Below, in pieces: positions 49,413 through 57,267 of a DNA stretch of 64,000 bases (the first letter of the stretch is position 1; each line of letters opens with the position of its first letter). The DNA lies in contig NZ_JALPVJ010000004.1 of the NCBI RefSeq assembly GCF_023544445.1, positions 496,001-560,000 of the forward strand, read 5' to 3'. The DNA comes from Actinoplanes sp. M2I2. Lineage in GTDB: Bacteria > Actinomycetota > Actinomycetes > Mycobacteriales > Micromonosporaceae. Below the pieces are notes generated by a model. It was not told the DNA's origin, ran no database searches, and saw only the letters and a program-made list of their open reading frames with translations. The translations under genes were made by a program, and so were the position numbers.

Positions 49413-50166
49413 TCTGAACGCCGACCTCGGCGAAGGCTTCGGCCGCTGGCCCCTGGGCGACGACGACGCCCTGTTGAACATCGTGACCTCGGCCAACGTG
49501 GCCTGCGGATTCCATGCCGGCGATCCGTCCACGATGTACCGCATCTGCGGCGCGGCGGTGGAACGGTCCGTCGCGATCGGGGCGCAGGTCGGCTATCGCG
49601 ATCTGGCCGGATTCGGCCGGCGGCGCATCGACTACGAACCGGACGAGCTGCGCGACGACATCCTGTACCAGATCGGGGCGTTGGAAGCGTTCTGCCGGGT
49701 TGCCGGTGGGCGGGTCGCCTATGTGAAGCCGCACGGCGCGCTCTACAACACCGCCGCTGTCGACGAAGGTCAGGCCGGAGCGGTGGTGGCTGCGGTCGGC
49801 GCGTACGACCGGGCGCTGCCGGTGCTCTGCCAGCCCGGATCAACGCTGGCGCGGCTCGCCGCCGAGGCGGGGATCACGGTGGTCGGCGAGGGATTCGCCG
49901 ACCGGGCCTACCGCGCCGACGGCACGCTGATGCCGCGGTCACTGCCGGGGGCGGTGGTGCACGACGCGGGCGAGGTGGTGGCCCGCGCGGTGCGGATGGC
50001 GGTGGAGCAGGTGGTCGAAACCGCGGACGGCGAGCTCGTCCCGGCGCCGGTGGCGTCGATCTGCCTGCACGGTGACACGCCGGGTGCGGTCGATCTGGCC
50101 TCAAGGGTTCGCGCGGGGCTGACCGGGGCGGGGTTGTCCGTGAAGCCGTTCAACGCGCCGACTTGA
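49399..50166 (+). CDS. pxpA: 5-oxoprolinase subunit PxpA (LamB/YcsF family)
   Basis: The 255-residue protein shows the LamB/YcsF hallmarks: VDLNADLGEGFGRWPLGDDD at the start, SANVACGFHAGDPSTM near 31, RVAYVKPHGALYN near 104 and a metal-site-like ICLHGDTPGAV near 218. It is the catalytic hydrolase-like subunit that, with PxpBC, converts 5-oxoproline to glutamate. This is the normal bacterial route for disposing of a spontaneous glutamine/glutamate by-product. The GTG start at 49399 is inside pxpC. Confidence 0.95.
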   Translation: MSSVDLNADLGEGFGRWPLGDDDALLNIVTSANVACGFHAGDPSTMYRICGAAVERSVAIGAQVGYRDLAGFGRRRIDYEPDELRDDILYQIGALEAFCRVAGGRVAYVKPHGALYNTAAVDEGQAGAVVAAVGAYDRALPVLCQPGSTLARLAAEAGITVVGEGFADRAYRADGTLMPRSLPGAVVHDAGEVVARAVRMAVEQVVETADGELVPAPVASICLHGDTPGAVDLASRVRAGLTGAGLSVKPFNAPT

Positions 50167-50233
50167 AGGCTTGTTTGAGAAGGGGAGCCGGACGGCGGCT
50201 GGATTTCACCTCTGATGATCTGTCGGGCGCGCT

Positions 50234-50353
50234 CTAGTCCAGGAATCTCTGGCCCGCGCACAGCACGAACATCGCCGTGAGTACGACGAGCAGCAGGATG
50301 ATCGACCATCCCAGGGCACGTCCGCGGTGCGGATCGTCCGGATCTACCGACAT
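50234..50353 (-). CDS. Small membrane protein (39 residues)
   Basis: ATG 50353 opens a 39-codon frame ending at TAG: an acidic/basic start (MSVDPDDPHRGRALG), then one membrane helix (WSIILLLVVLTAMFVLCAG) and QRFLD. Codon choice is strongly G/C-ending, as in real genes here. No clear Shine-Dalgarno is visible. It converges with pxpA. Likely a true small membrane protein of unknown role. Confidence 0.55.
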   Translation of the reverse strand: MSVDPDDPHRGRALGWSIILLLVVLTAMFVLCAGQRFLD

Positions 50354-50508
50354 CGGTCAATGATCGCACAGCGGCCACCTTCGCCCGGCCTCCCGGCTCC
50401 CGAACGTCGGGCACGATGGCACGCGCGTGCCTGTGGACGATCCGGCCGGGCCGCGTGGAGCCCGCCGAGGTGCCGCGGGCCCGGCTCGGTGGCCGGGCCC
50501 GGTGGCGG

Positions 50509-52302
50509 TCAGGCCTCGTCGTCCAGGCCGCGGAGGATCAGCGGCAGGCGGGTCGGGCCGTCCGGGGTGACCACGATCGGCACGCCCCAGTCCTGGCGGG
50601 TCAGGTGGCAGGCGGCGAACTCGACGTCGACGTCGCACGTCGCGGCCTGGGCGACGACCTGGAGCACGCCCTCGGACACGGCCGGGTTGATCTCCAGCAC
50701 TCGGCACAGGTCGGTGGTCGTGCCGGTGCCGTCGAGCAGCAGCTCGGGCGGGGAGGCCGACACCTCGAGGCGGGTGGACGGGCCGAACTGGTTGTCCAGC
50801 TTCTGGCCCGGCGCGGGGGTGAAGACGACCTCCAGCGTGAGCCGGCCGGGAGCCACGGGGGACGCCGGGCGTTCGGTGCGGTGGCGCTCGCCGGTGACCG
50901 TGCGGACCGCGCCGGGCGCGAGCCGGGTCAGGCGGTGCGCTCCCGACTCGACCACGAGGACGTCGCCGGCCCTGGTCACCAGCACGTCGCTCGGCTCGGC
51001 CAGGCCGGAGTCGACTGTGGAGACGTCGTCGGCCTGCGGGTCGAAGCGCCGGATCGCGCCGTTGTAGGTGTCGGCGATCAGCACCGAGCCGTCGGGCAGC
51101 GCCGCCACACCGAGCGGATGCTGGAAGAGCGCCTCCTTGGCCGGGCCGTCCACGTGGCCGAAGTCGAACAGGCCCTGGCCGACCGCGGTGTGCAGCACGC
51201 CCTGCTCGATGTAGCGGAGCGCCGAGGTCTCGCTGTCGGCGATCCACAGCCGGTCGCCGCCGACGGAGAGGCCGGAGGGCTGGGCCATCCACACGTCGGG
51301 GATCGGGCCGTCGCGCAGGGACTCGACCGTCGTGCCGGCGTAGACGCCGACCGTGCGCTTGATCGGGTCGAACCACCAGAGCTGGTGGATGCCGGCCATC
51401 GCGATGATCACGCGGTTGTCGTACCAGGCCAGGTCCCAGGGGGAGGACAGGTCGGTGGCCAGGGCGTCGTGGGGATGCTCGTCGACGGCCGACCGCCACG
51501 GGCGACCCGAGCCGGCCACCAGGGTGATCTCGCCGTCGGCCAGGCGCAGACCGCGGAGCTGGTGGTTGACCGTGTCAGCGACCACCACGTCGTAACCGGC
51601 CACGGCAGCGACCTCGGCGGGCAGCAGGAGCAGGCCCTGCGGCTCGCTGAAGGGGCCGCCGCGCTCGCCGGTGCCGAACCGGCGTACGAGGGTCTCGCCG
51701 TCGGCCTCGACCTCGACGATCGAGTGCCGGGCCGTGTCGCTGACCAGCAGGTGGCCGTCGGGCAGCTCGACCGCCTTGCCCGGGAAGCGGAAGACGGTGT
51801 CGGCGGCGGGCGGAGGCACGTATGGGCCGTCGCCGCGATGCAGCGTGCCGTCCGCGGCATGCTTGGCGATCAACTCGTCGACCAGCCGGGACAGGCCCTC
51901 GGCGTGCCCCTCGCCGGCCATCGAGGCGACCAGATAGCCGGTCGGGTCGATCACCGCGAGAGTGGGCCAGGCCTTCGCCGCGTACTGCTGCCAGAGATAC
52001 ATGTCGGCGTCGTCGACGACCGGGTGGTGCACGCCGTAACGCTCGACGGCGGCGGTCAGCGCCTGGTGGTCGCGTTCGTGCTGGAACTTCGGCGAGTGGA
52101 CGCCGATCAGCACGACGGCGTCGCCATACTTCTCCTCCAGCGGCCGCAACTCGTCCAGCACGTGCAGGCAGTTGATGCAGCCGTAGGTCCAGAAGTCCAG
52201 GATGACGATCTTGCCGCGCAGGTCGGCCAGGGTCAGATCCTTGCCGCCGGTGTTCAACCAGCCACGGCCCCGCAGTTCGGGCGCCCGCACACGTGCAGTC
52301 AT
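50509..52302 (-). CDS. Thioredoxin-NHL repeat protein (NHLRC2-like)
   Basis: The 597-residue protein has an N-terminal thioredoxin-like domain (residues about 1-150) with the redox site FWTYGCINCLH (CxxC: Cys-Ile-Asn-Cys). A six-bladed NHL beta-propeller follows (about 165-490; blades with LPDGHLLVSDTARHSIVEVE, VADTVNHQLRGLRLADGEIT, LPDGSVLIADTYNGAIRRFD), then a C-terminal beta-sandwich. The layout matches NHLRC2, whose bacterial relatives are uncharacterised. There is no signal peptide, so it is cytoplasmic. ATG 52302 is chosen by homology of the N-terminus. Confidence 0.92.
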   Translation of the reverse strand: MTARVRAPELRGRGWLNTGGKDLTLADLRGKIVILDFWTYGCINCLHVLDELRPLEEKYGDAVVLIGVHSPKFQHERDHQALTAAVERYGVHHPVVDDADMYLWQQYAAKAWPTLAVIDPTGYLVASMAGEGHAEGLSRLVDELIAKHAADGTLHRGDGPYVPPPAADTVFRFPGKAVELPDGHLLVSDTARHSIVEVEADGETLVRRFGTGERGGPFSEPQGLLLLPAEVAAVAGYDVVVADTVNHQLRGLRLADGEITLVAGSGRPWRSAVDEHPHDALATDLSSPWDLAWYDNRVIIAMAGIHQLWWFDPIKRTVGVYAGTTVESLRDGPIPDVWMAQPSGLSVGGDRLWIADSETSALRYIEQGVLHTAVGQGLFDFGHVDGPAKEALFQHPLGVAALPDGSVLIADTYNGAIRRFDPQADDVSTVDSGLAEPSDVLVTRAGDVLVVESGAHRLTRLAPGAVRTVTGERHRTERPASPVAPGRLTLEVVFTPAPGQKLDNQFGPSTRLEVSASPPELLLDGTGTTTDLCRVLEINPAVSEGVLQVVAQAATCDVDVEFAACHLTRQDWGVPIVVTPDGPTRLPLILRGLDDEA

Positions 52303-52376
52303 CGCACCATCGTGCCGCACCGGGTGTTCCGGTACGGCACGAAGGTGGTCAGGATGACAGCGTCACGAAGACAGCG

Positions 52377-55300
52377 TCAGGCGTTCGGCTTGAGGCAGAG
52401 AACCTGGTTCTTGCCGTCCGAGGTCTTGTTGACCACGTAGGGCTGCTGCGGGTCGGCGCACTCCGCCTTGTCCGCCACAATGGACACCACCTGGAACGCC
52501 GTGGCATCCGAGCACTCGGACTTGACGGCGGCCTCGCCCTCGCGCTTCACGCATTCGCCCTGGATCACCGACAGCGACTCGTCGTTGCCGCCGCCGGCCA
52601 CCAGATACACGATGCCGAAGACGATGCCGAGCAGCAGCAGGGCGCCGATCACGACCGAGATCAGGATCGGCAGCACGCGGACGTGCGGCGTCTCCGCCTT
52701 GGCCGGGGTGGGCTTCGCCTCGGGCTTGAAGCTGTCGAACCGCCCCTGGTCGGCTTCGACGCCCGGCCAGCTGGTCGTCTCCTCCGGGGTCGGCGGCGTC
52801 ACGGTGGCCCGGCTCGTCGAGCCCGGGAAAGAGTCGGGGTCGAAGCCGTTCGGCGACTGCGGGCCGAATCCGTCCCGTGGTTGCGGGCCGAAGCCGTCTT
52901 GCGCCGGCGGACCGAATCCGTCCCGAGGCTGCGGGCCGAAGCCGTCCTGCGCCGGCGGGCCGAAGCCGTTGGACCGGGGCTGGGTGGCGGGGTCGAAGCC
53001 GTTGAGACCGGCCGGCATCGGCGGCAGGGCCGGCGCCGGAACGTAGGGCTGATGGTCGCGGCCCGCGATGTCGGTGGTCGGCTCGCTGTACGGCTCGCCG
53101 CCGGGCCGGGCCCCGGGCGTGCCGGGACGGTCGGCGTAGGGCGAACCGGGCGGCGCGGGCTCGGGCGCCGCACCCGGGAGGGCCGGCGCCGAGGGCATGC
53201 CGGTCGGCGGCTGGCCGGGACCGCCCGCCGGAGTCACGCGTGCGCTCGCCGAGGCGCGGGCACTGGCGCGGGCCGGCGACTGCGGCGCGACGCCGGGCTC
53301 GCTGCCGGGTCCGTTCGGGTCGTTCGAGGAGCCTGGGTACGCCGGTGAGCCGAAGCCGCCCGGAGCCGGCGCGGCACGGTCGTCGCCGGGCCGGCGGCCG
53401 AACGGTGAGCCGGCCGCGAACGCGCTGCCCTGGTCGGCGTCGTGGGACGGCTCGGCCTGGTCGTCGTCGGCGTCGTCGGCGGGCGCCGGACGGCCGTACA
53501 CGCGGGCCTGGGGAGCCGCGGCCGACGGCGGGATCTCGGACGCCTCGACCGGCGGCGTGGCCCGGCCGGGCGTGGGAACCGAGGCGCTCGCCGCAACCGG
53601 GCGGGCCGAGCCGACGGCCGGCGGGTTCTCGGCGGGGTCACGCGGCGCCGGCACGGAGCCACGCGGTTCGGCCGAGCCGAGCGCGCCGAGCGCGGCGCCG
53701 GGCACCCGCTGCGGGTAGCCGCTCGGCCTGTCCTCGTCCTGCTCATCGGGGCGGCCGAACGCGTCGTCGCCGGACTGCTCGGGCCGCTGCCCGAACACGT
53801 TGTCGTCCCGCTCGGACTGCCGCCCGAACACGTTGTCGTCCTGCTCAGGCCGTCCGAACACGTTGTCCGACTGATCGGACTGCCGTCCGAACGGGTCGCC
53901 GCCCTGGTCGGAGCGCTGGCCAAAGACGTTCTCACCCTGGTCGGAGCGCTGCCCGAAGACGTTCTCACCCTGGTCGGAGCGCTGGCCGAAGACGTTCTCA
54001 CCCTGCGCGGGTCGCGGCCCGAAGGGATTGTCGCCCTGCGTAGGTCGCGGCCCGAAGGGGTGGCTTTGCTCGGGCCGCTGCCCGAAGGGGCCGGCACCCT
54101 GCTCGGGCCGCTGCCCGAACGGGTTGTCGCCCTGCTCGGGTTGCCGCCCGAAGGGGTCGTCCTGCTCGGGCCGCCGGCCGAAGGGGTCGTCCTGCTCGGG
54201 CCGCCGGCCGAACACATCGTCACCGGACTGGTCGTCGCCGTTCTGAGCAGAGGAGCCTTCACCGCTCGCGGCGAAGCGATCGTCGCCGCCCTGAGCAAAG
54301 GAGGAGGCCCCGAACGCGGCCCCGGGCTCGCGCCGCACACCGAAGGGAGAGGACGGCTGCTCCGCGTCGGCGCCCGGCCGGGGGCCGAACGGTGAACGCG
54401 CGTCGTCGTCCTGTCGATCACCGTCGTACGGCGAGACCGGCCGGGCCGAACCGTAGGTCGGCGCGGCGGCACGGGAGTCGCCCTGGTCGTCCCCGAACGG
54501 CGACGCCGCGCCGAAGGCACCGGAGTCGCTCTCGGGCCGGTCGAAGGATCCGGCCGGGCGGGCCGAACCGAACGCGGGACCGCCGCTCCCGGGCGCGGCC
54601 GGCGCGGAATCGCCGGGCTGACCGTAGGGAGCGGCCGTGCGGGCAATGCCGTAGGTGGGGCCGCCGCCGGAGTCGCTGTCGGCCTGGCCGAACGCAGCCT
54701 CGCCGTCGTCGTCGTCGGGCCGGCCGTAGGGGTCGCTCGGGCGGGCGGTGCCGAAGGTGGGACCGCCGCTGCCCGGGGTGGTCGCACCGGACTCCTGCTC
54801 GGGCCGGCCGAACGGCGACTCCGAACCGTAAGCCTGGGCTTCGCTGTCGGGCCCGTAGCCGGATCCCGCCGGACCGAACGTTCCCGGCCGGGCGGAACCG
54901 ACAGCGGGCAGGCCGCTCCCCGGAGTCGCCGTGCCGGAGTCACCCTCGGGCTGGCCGTAGGGCGTGGCCGGGCGCGCGGTGCCGTAGGTGGGAGCCCCGC
55001 TGCGCGGGGTCGCCGTGCCGGAGTCGTCGTCGGGGCGGCCGGACGCCGCTGCGCGGGCCGAGCCGAAGGCTGGGGCGTCGTGGCCGGCTGGGGGCCGGGC
55101 CGAGCCGAAGGCGCCGGGCTGATCGGCGGGCGGCGCGGGACGGGCGGAGCCGAAAGCACCGGAGTCGTCGGACTGACCGAACGGCGGCGCGGGACGGGCG
55201 GAGCCGAAAGCACCGGAGTCGTCGGACTGACCGAACGGCGGTGTGGGGCGGGCGGAGCCGTACGCGCCCGAACCGTCACCGGACGGCCGGGCACTGCCCG

Positions 55301-56654
55301 AGACGGGGCCGGCCGATGCGGAGCCGCGGCCGAACGGGTCGGGGAAACCGCCACGATCGGCATCGGCATCGCGGGCCGGCTCGCTCGGCTGGTCGGCCGG
55401 CGCGTCGGAGGCCGGTGAGGTGCGGCCGAACGGGTCGGCGAAGGGCTCGGAACCGCCGTACGGGTGCGGTGCGGCCTCGGGGGGCGGGCTGAAGGCGCTG
55501 AAACCGTTGGCCGGGGGCACCTGGGCCGAGCCGGCCGGCTGACCCGGGTAGCCCGCGGGCGGCCCGAAGGACGGCTGCTGAGTGCGGACCGGGAGCTCGT
55601 CCGGTGGCGCCGCGGCGGCGCGCGACGGCAGGGGCTCACCCTCGCCGGCGGGCGTGCCGCGCAGCGGGAAGCCGTCGGAGTCGCCCGCGCGGCGGATGGG
55701 GAAGGCCGAGCCGCTGCCCCCGCCGCCGCGCAGCGGGAAGCCGCCGCTGTCGCCGGGGCGGCCGGGGGGCGAGGTGTCGGGGAGATCGGTCAGGGTGGCG
55801 CCCGGAACGCGTACGCGCTGGGCCCCGAAGGCAGAGACACCCGGCGCGCGGTCGGCCGCATCGGCCTGCTCGTGCTGGGCCGGCTCACGCTGAGCGGGCT
55901 CGGACCTGCGATCGAAGCCGTCGGAGGACGCGCCCGAGGGGGCGAAGTTGTCGGATGCCGCGCTCGGGCCGGTGGTGTTGTCGTCGGACGACCCGCGGGA
56001 GGCCGCGGCGAAGCCGTCGAAGCCGACCACCCCGTCGCCCGGGATCGAGTTGGCGTTGCGCTGGGGCAGCGGGGCGCCGGGCCGCTGGATGAAGCTCTGC
56101 TCGAGCGACGGCCGGGCCGGGGGCGGGCCCCACACGGACTGCGGCTGCTCGGCCGGGGTCTCCGCGGGCGGGGCGCCGAACACGGACGGGCCGAACGGCG
56201 AACCCGAGGAGCCCTCGGGCGAGACCGAGCCGTACGGCGAGGCGGCGCCCCGCTGCGGCAGCGCGCCGTTCTCGCCGGCCGGGGAGCCTGTGGAAGCCGG
56301 GGCCTGGCCCGGGTGACGCTGGGGGAGCGCGCCGCCGTCCTCGGGCGCGGGCACGCGAGCCTCGTCGGGCGACGGGACGCGGGCCGAGCCGTAGGACGTG
56401 CCGGTCGCCGGTCGCGGACCGTCGGGACCCTGGCCGAAAGTGGGCACGGCCGGCACCACGAACGGTGAGCCACCGTTCGGTGTGGCTTGCGGCGGCGGGC
56501 CGTACGAGCTGGGGAAACCGTCGGCGGGCGCCGGGGCGGAAGCCCGGCCCGAGACCCGCTGTCCGTCGGAGTCCGGCGGGAAACCGTCCGGCGTCGGGCC
56601 GCCCGACGTGGCCTCGGCCGGCTGTGAACCGGCGTAGTGCCCCTCGGACGTCAT
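52377..56654 (-). CDS. Giant FG-repeat membrane protein with LppU-like C-terminus
   Basis: The 1425-residue protein starts at ATG 56654 with AGGAGG six bases upstream. Residues 1 to about 1320 are disordered: rich in Gly, Pro, Ser, Asp, Gln and Arg, with about 45 Phe-Gly dipeptides by my count. Repeats include FGSARP, DGFGP-PAQ/QPR, and about 15 units of the type (P/V)FGxRxxQ (DNA 53.7-54.2 kb). Near the C-terminus are one membrane helix (VLPILISVVIGALLLLGIVF) and a small domain with four Cys (GECV, SECS, AECA, VLCLKP) like the LppU/SCO3897 group. Topology is probably cytoplasmic repeats with the Cys domain outside. No enzymatic role is visible. It may organise membrane-associated complexes; that is inference. 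Confidence 0.85.
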   Translation of the reverse strand: MTSEGHYAGSQPAEATSGGPTPDGFPPDSDGQRVSGRASAPAPADGFPSSYGPPPQATPNGGSPFVVPAVPTFGQGPDGPRPATGTSYGSARVPSPDEARVPAPEDGGALPQRHPGQAPASTGSPAGENGALPQRGAASPYGSVSPEGSSGSPFGPSVFGAPPAETPAEQPQSVWGPPPARPSLEQSFIQRPGAPLPQRNANSIPGDGVVGFDGFAAASRGSSDDNTTGPSAASDNFAPSGASSDGFDRRSEPAQREPAQHEQADAADRAPGVSAFGAQRVRVPGATLTDLPDTSPPGRPGDSGGFPLRGGGGSGSAFPIRRAGDSDGFPLRGTPAGEGEPLPSRAAAAPPDELPVRTQQPSFGPPAGYPGQPAGSAQVPPANGFSAFSPPPEAAPHPYGGSEPFADPFGRTSPASDAPADQPSEPARDADADRGGFPDPFGRGSASAGPVSGSARPSGDGSGAYGSARPTPPFGQSDDSGAFGSARPAPPFGQSDDSGAFGSARPAPPADQPGAFGSARPPAGHDAPAFGSARAAASGRPDDDSGTATPRSGAPTYGTARPATPYGQPEGDSGTATPGSGLPAVGSARPGTFGPAGSGYGPDSEAQAYGSESPFGRPEQESGATTPGSGGPTFGTARPSDPYGRPDDDDGEAAFGQADSDSGGGPTYGIARTAAPYGQPGDSAPAAPGSGGPAFGSARPAGSFDRPESDSGAFGAASPFGDDQGDSRAAAPTYGSARPVSPYDGDRQDDDARSPFGPRPGADAEQPSSPFGVRREPGAAFGASSFAQGGDDRFAASGEGSSAQNGDDQSGDDVFGRRPEQDDPFGRRPEQDDPFGRQPEQGDNPFGQRPEQGAGPFGQRPEQSHPFGPRPTQGDNPFGPRPAQGENVFGQRSDQGENVFGQRSDQGENVFGQRSDQGGDPFGRQSDQSDNVFGRPEQDDNVFGRQSERDDNVFGQRPEQSGDDAFGRPDEQDEDRPSGYPQRVPGAALGALGSAEPRGSVPAPRDPAENPPAVGSARPVAASASVPTPGRATPPVEASEIPPSAAAPQARVYGRPAPADDADDDQAEPSHDADQGSAFAAGSPFGRRPGDDRAAPAPGGFGSPAYPGSSNDPNGPGSEPGVAPQSPARASARASASARVTPAGGPGQPPTGMPSAPALPGAAPEPAPPGSPYADRPGTPGARPGGEPYSEPTTDIAGRDHQPYVPAPALPPMPAGLNGFDPATQPRSNGFGPPAQDGFGPQPRDGFGPPAQDGFGPQPRDGFGPQSPNGFDPDSFPGSTSRATVTPPTPEETTSWPGVEADQGRFDSFKPEAKPTPAKAETPHVRVLPILISVVIGALLLLGIVFGIVYLVAGGGNDESLSVIQGECVKREGEAAVKSECSDATAFQVVSIVADKAECADPQQPYVVNKTSDGKNQVLCLKPNA
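53730..54225. repeat. Tandem repeats coding the (P/V)FG-x-R-x-x-Q units
   Basis: About fifteen imperfect units of 27-33 bases lie head to tail on the minus strand. The three most alike (around 53920-54005) encode GENVFGQRSDQ with almost no DNA difference. Units differ by whole codons, so the frame is always kept. Confidence 0.85.
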
Positions 56655-56907
56655 GAGCGCCTCCTCGTTTCATGCGGCCGTGCCAGCTCTGCACGGACGC
56701 CGGCCACCACCGGCGTCGTGCCCAGCTCTGAGGCCAGGCCGTGCGGAGGCTCCAACCGCCGGTCGGAGGCCCCGGTCTCGCGCCGACCGGCCGAGCCGGC
56801 TCGATGACCGTGCCCCACCGTACCGGGCGATGGCGGCCGGAGGAATCCCGGCGTACGCCCCGGAGGGGAACCTCGAACGGATCTTCGAGAATGTCGCGAA
56901 AATGCGA
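56655..56907. other. Upstream region of the FG-repeat gene
   Basis: About 250 bases lie between the FG-repeat gene start and the terminator of the 45-residue gene. They should carry the FG-repeat gene promoter. I see no clear -35/-10 pair, operator or ORF. Confidence 0.4.
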
Positions 56908-56941
56908 ACGGCCCGTCCGGAGGGGGATCCGGACGGGCCGT
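56908..56941 (-). terminator. Strong hairpin terminator after the 45-residue gene
   Basis: ACGGCCCGTCCGG (56908-56920) and CCGGACGGGCCGT (56929-56941) form a perfect 13-pair stem with an eight-base loop. On the minus strand it lies 13 bases past the stop codon and is followed by TTCGCATTTTCG. Confidence 0.85.
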
Positions 56942-56954
56942 GGCGCCGTTGAGG

Positions 56955-57092
56955 TCAGAAGCTCCGGCGCTGGGCGAAGATGGCGATCTCGTCGCGCATC
57001 GACTGGGTGGGCGCGGTCATCCAGGCCCGGTCGATGGCGCGGTTCTGACGGTTGATCAACCGGCGCTGACGAACGCGGTCGGCGATGCTCAT
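56955..57092 (-). CDS. Small basic protein (45 residues)
   Basis: ATG 57092 has AAAAGG a few bases upstream and a 45-codon frame ending just before a strong terminator. The product (MSIADRVRQRRLINRQNRAI, then DRAWMTAPTQSMRDEIAIFA and QRRSF) is Arg-rich, helical and basic. A perfect 10-base inverted repeat with an AT-rich spacer lies 50-85 bases upstream. I believe similar short proteins occur in other Micromonosporaceae. Function unknown; the dedicated regulatory region and terminator suggest a highly expressed unit. Confidence 0.75.
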   Translation of the reverse strand: MSIADRVRQRRLINRQNRAIDRAWMTAPTQSMRDEIAIFAQRRSF

Positions 57093-57141
57093 GACCTTTT
57101 CACTTCCCTCGGGCCGGGGTGGCCGGCCCATCGTGGTGCAC

Positions 57142-57177
57142 GTCCCGTTGTTATTTGATTGTGCTCCACAACGGGAC
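57142..57177. promoter_or_regulatory. Perfect 10-bp inverted repeat upstream of the 45-residue gene
   Basis: GTCCCGTTGT (57142-57151) is exactly matched by ACAACGGGAC (57168-57177), with a 16-base AT-rich spacer. It could be an operator around the promoter or a stem in the 5' leader. There is no T-run, so it is not a terminator of the upstream bkdC. Confidence 0.6.
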
Positions 57178-57267
57178 GGCATGCCAACGATTTAGGGGGT
57201 GACGCCGCGCACGTGCCTAACGATCGTAGGTGAAGAAATTCGGTTGCTTAAGAAACATCCGCTGTGC

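Noticed and set aside
53234..55639. An 801-codon second minus-strand frame inside the FG-repeat gene
   Set aside because: It is the +1/-1 shadow of the repeats, rich in Arg/Pro/Ser, without the start, membrane helix or Cys domain seen in the chosen frame.
57142..57177. Terminator of the branched-chain dehydrogenase operon
   Set aside because: It has perfect arms but a 16-base AT-rich spacer and no T-run after it. It is placed like a regulatory site of the 45-residue gene, although a dual role cannot be excluded.
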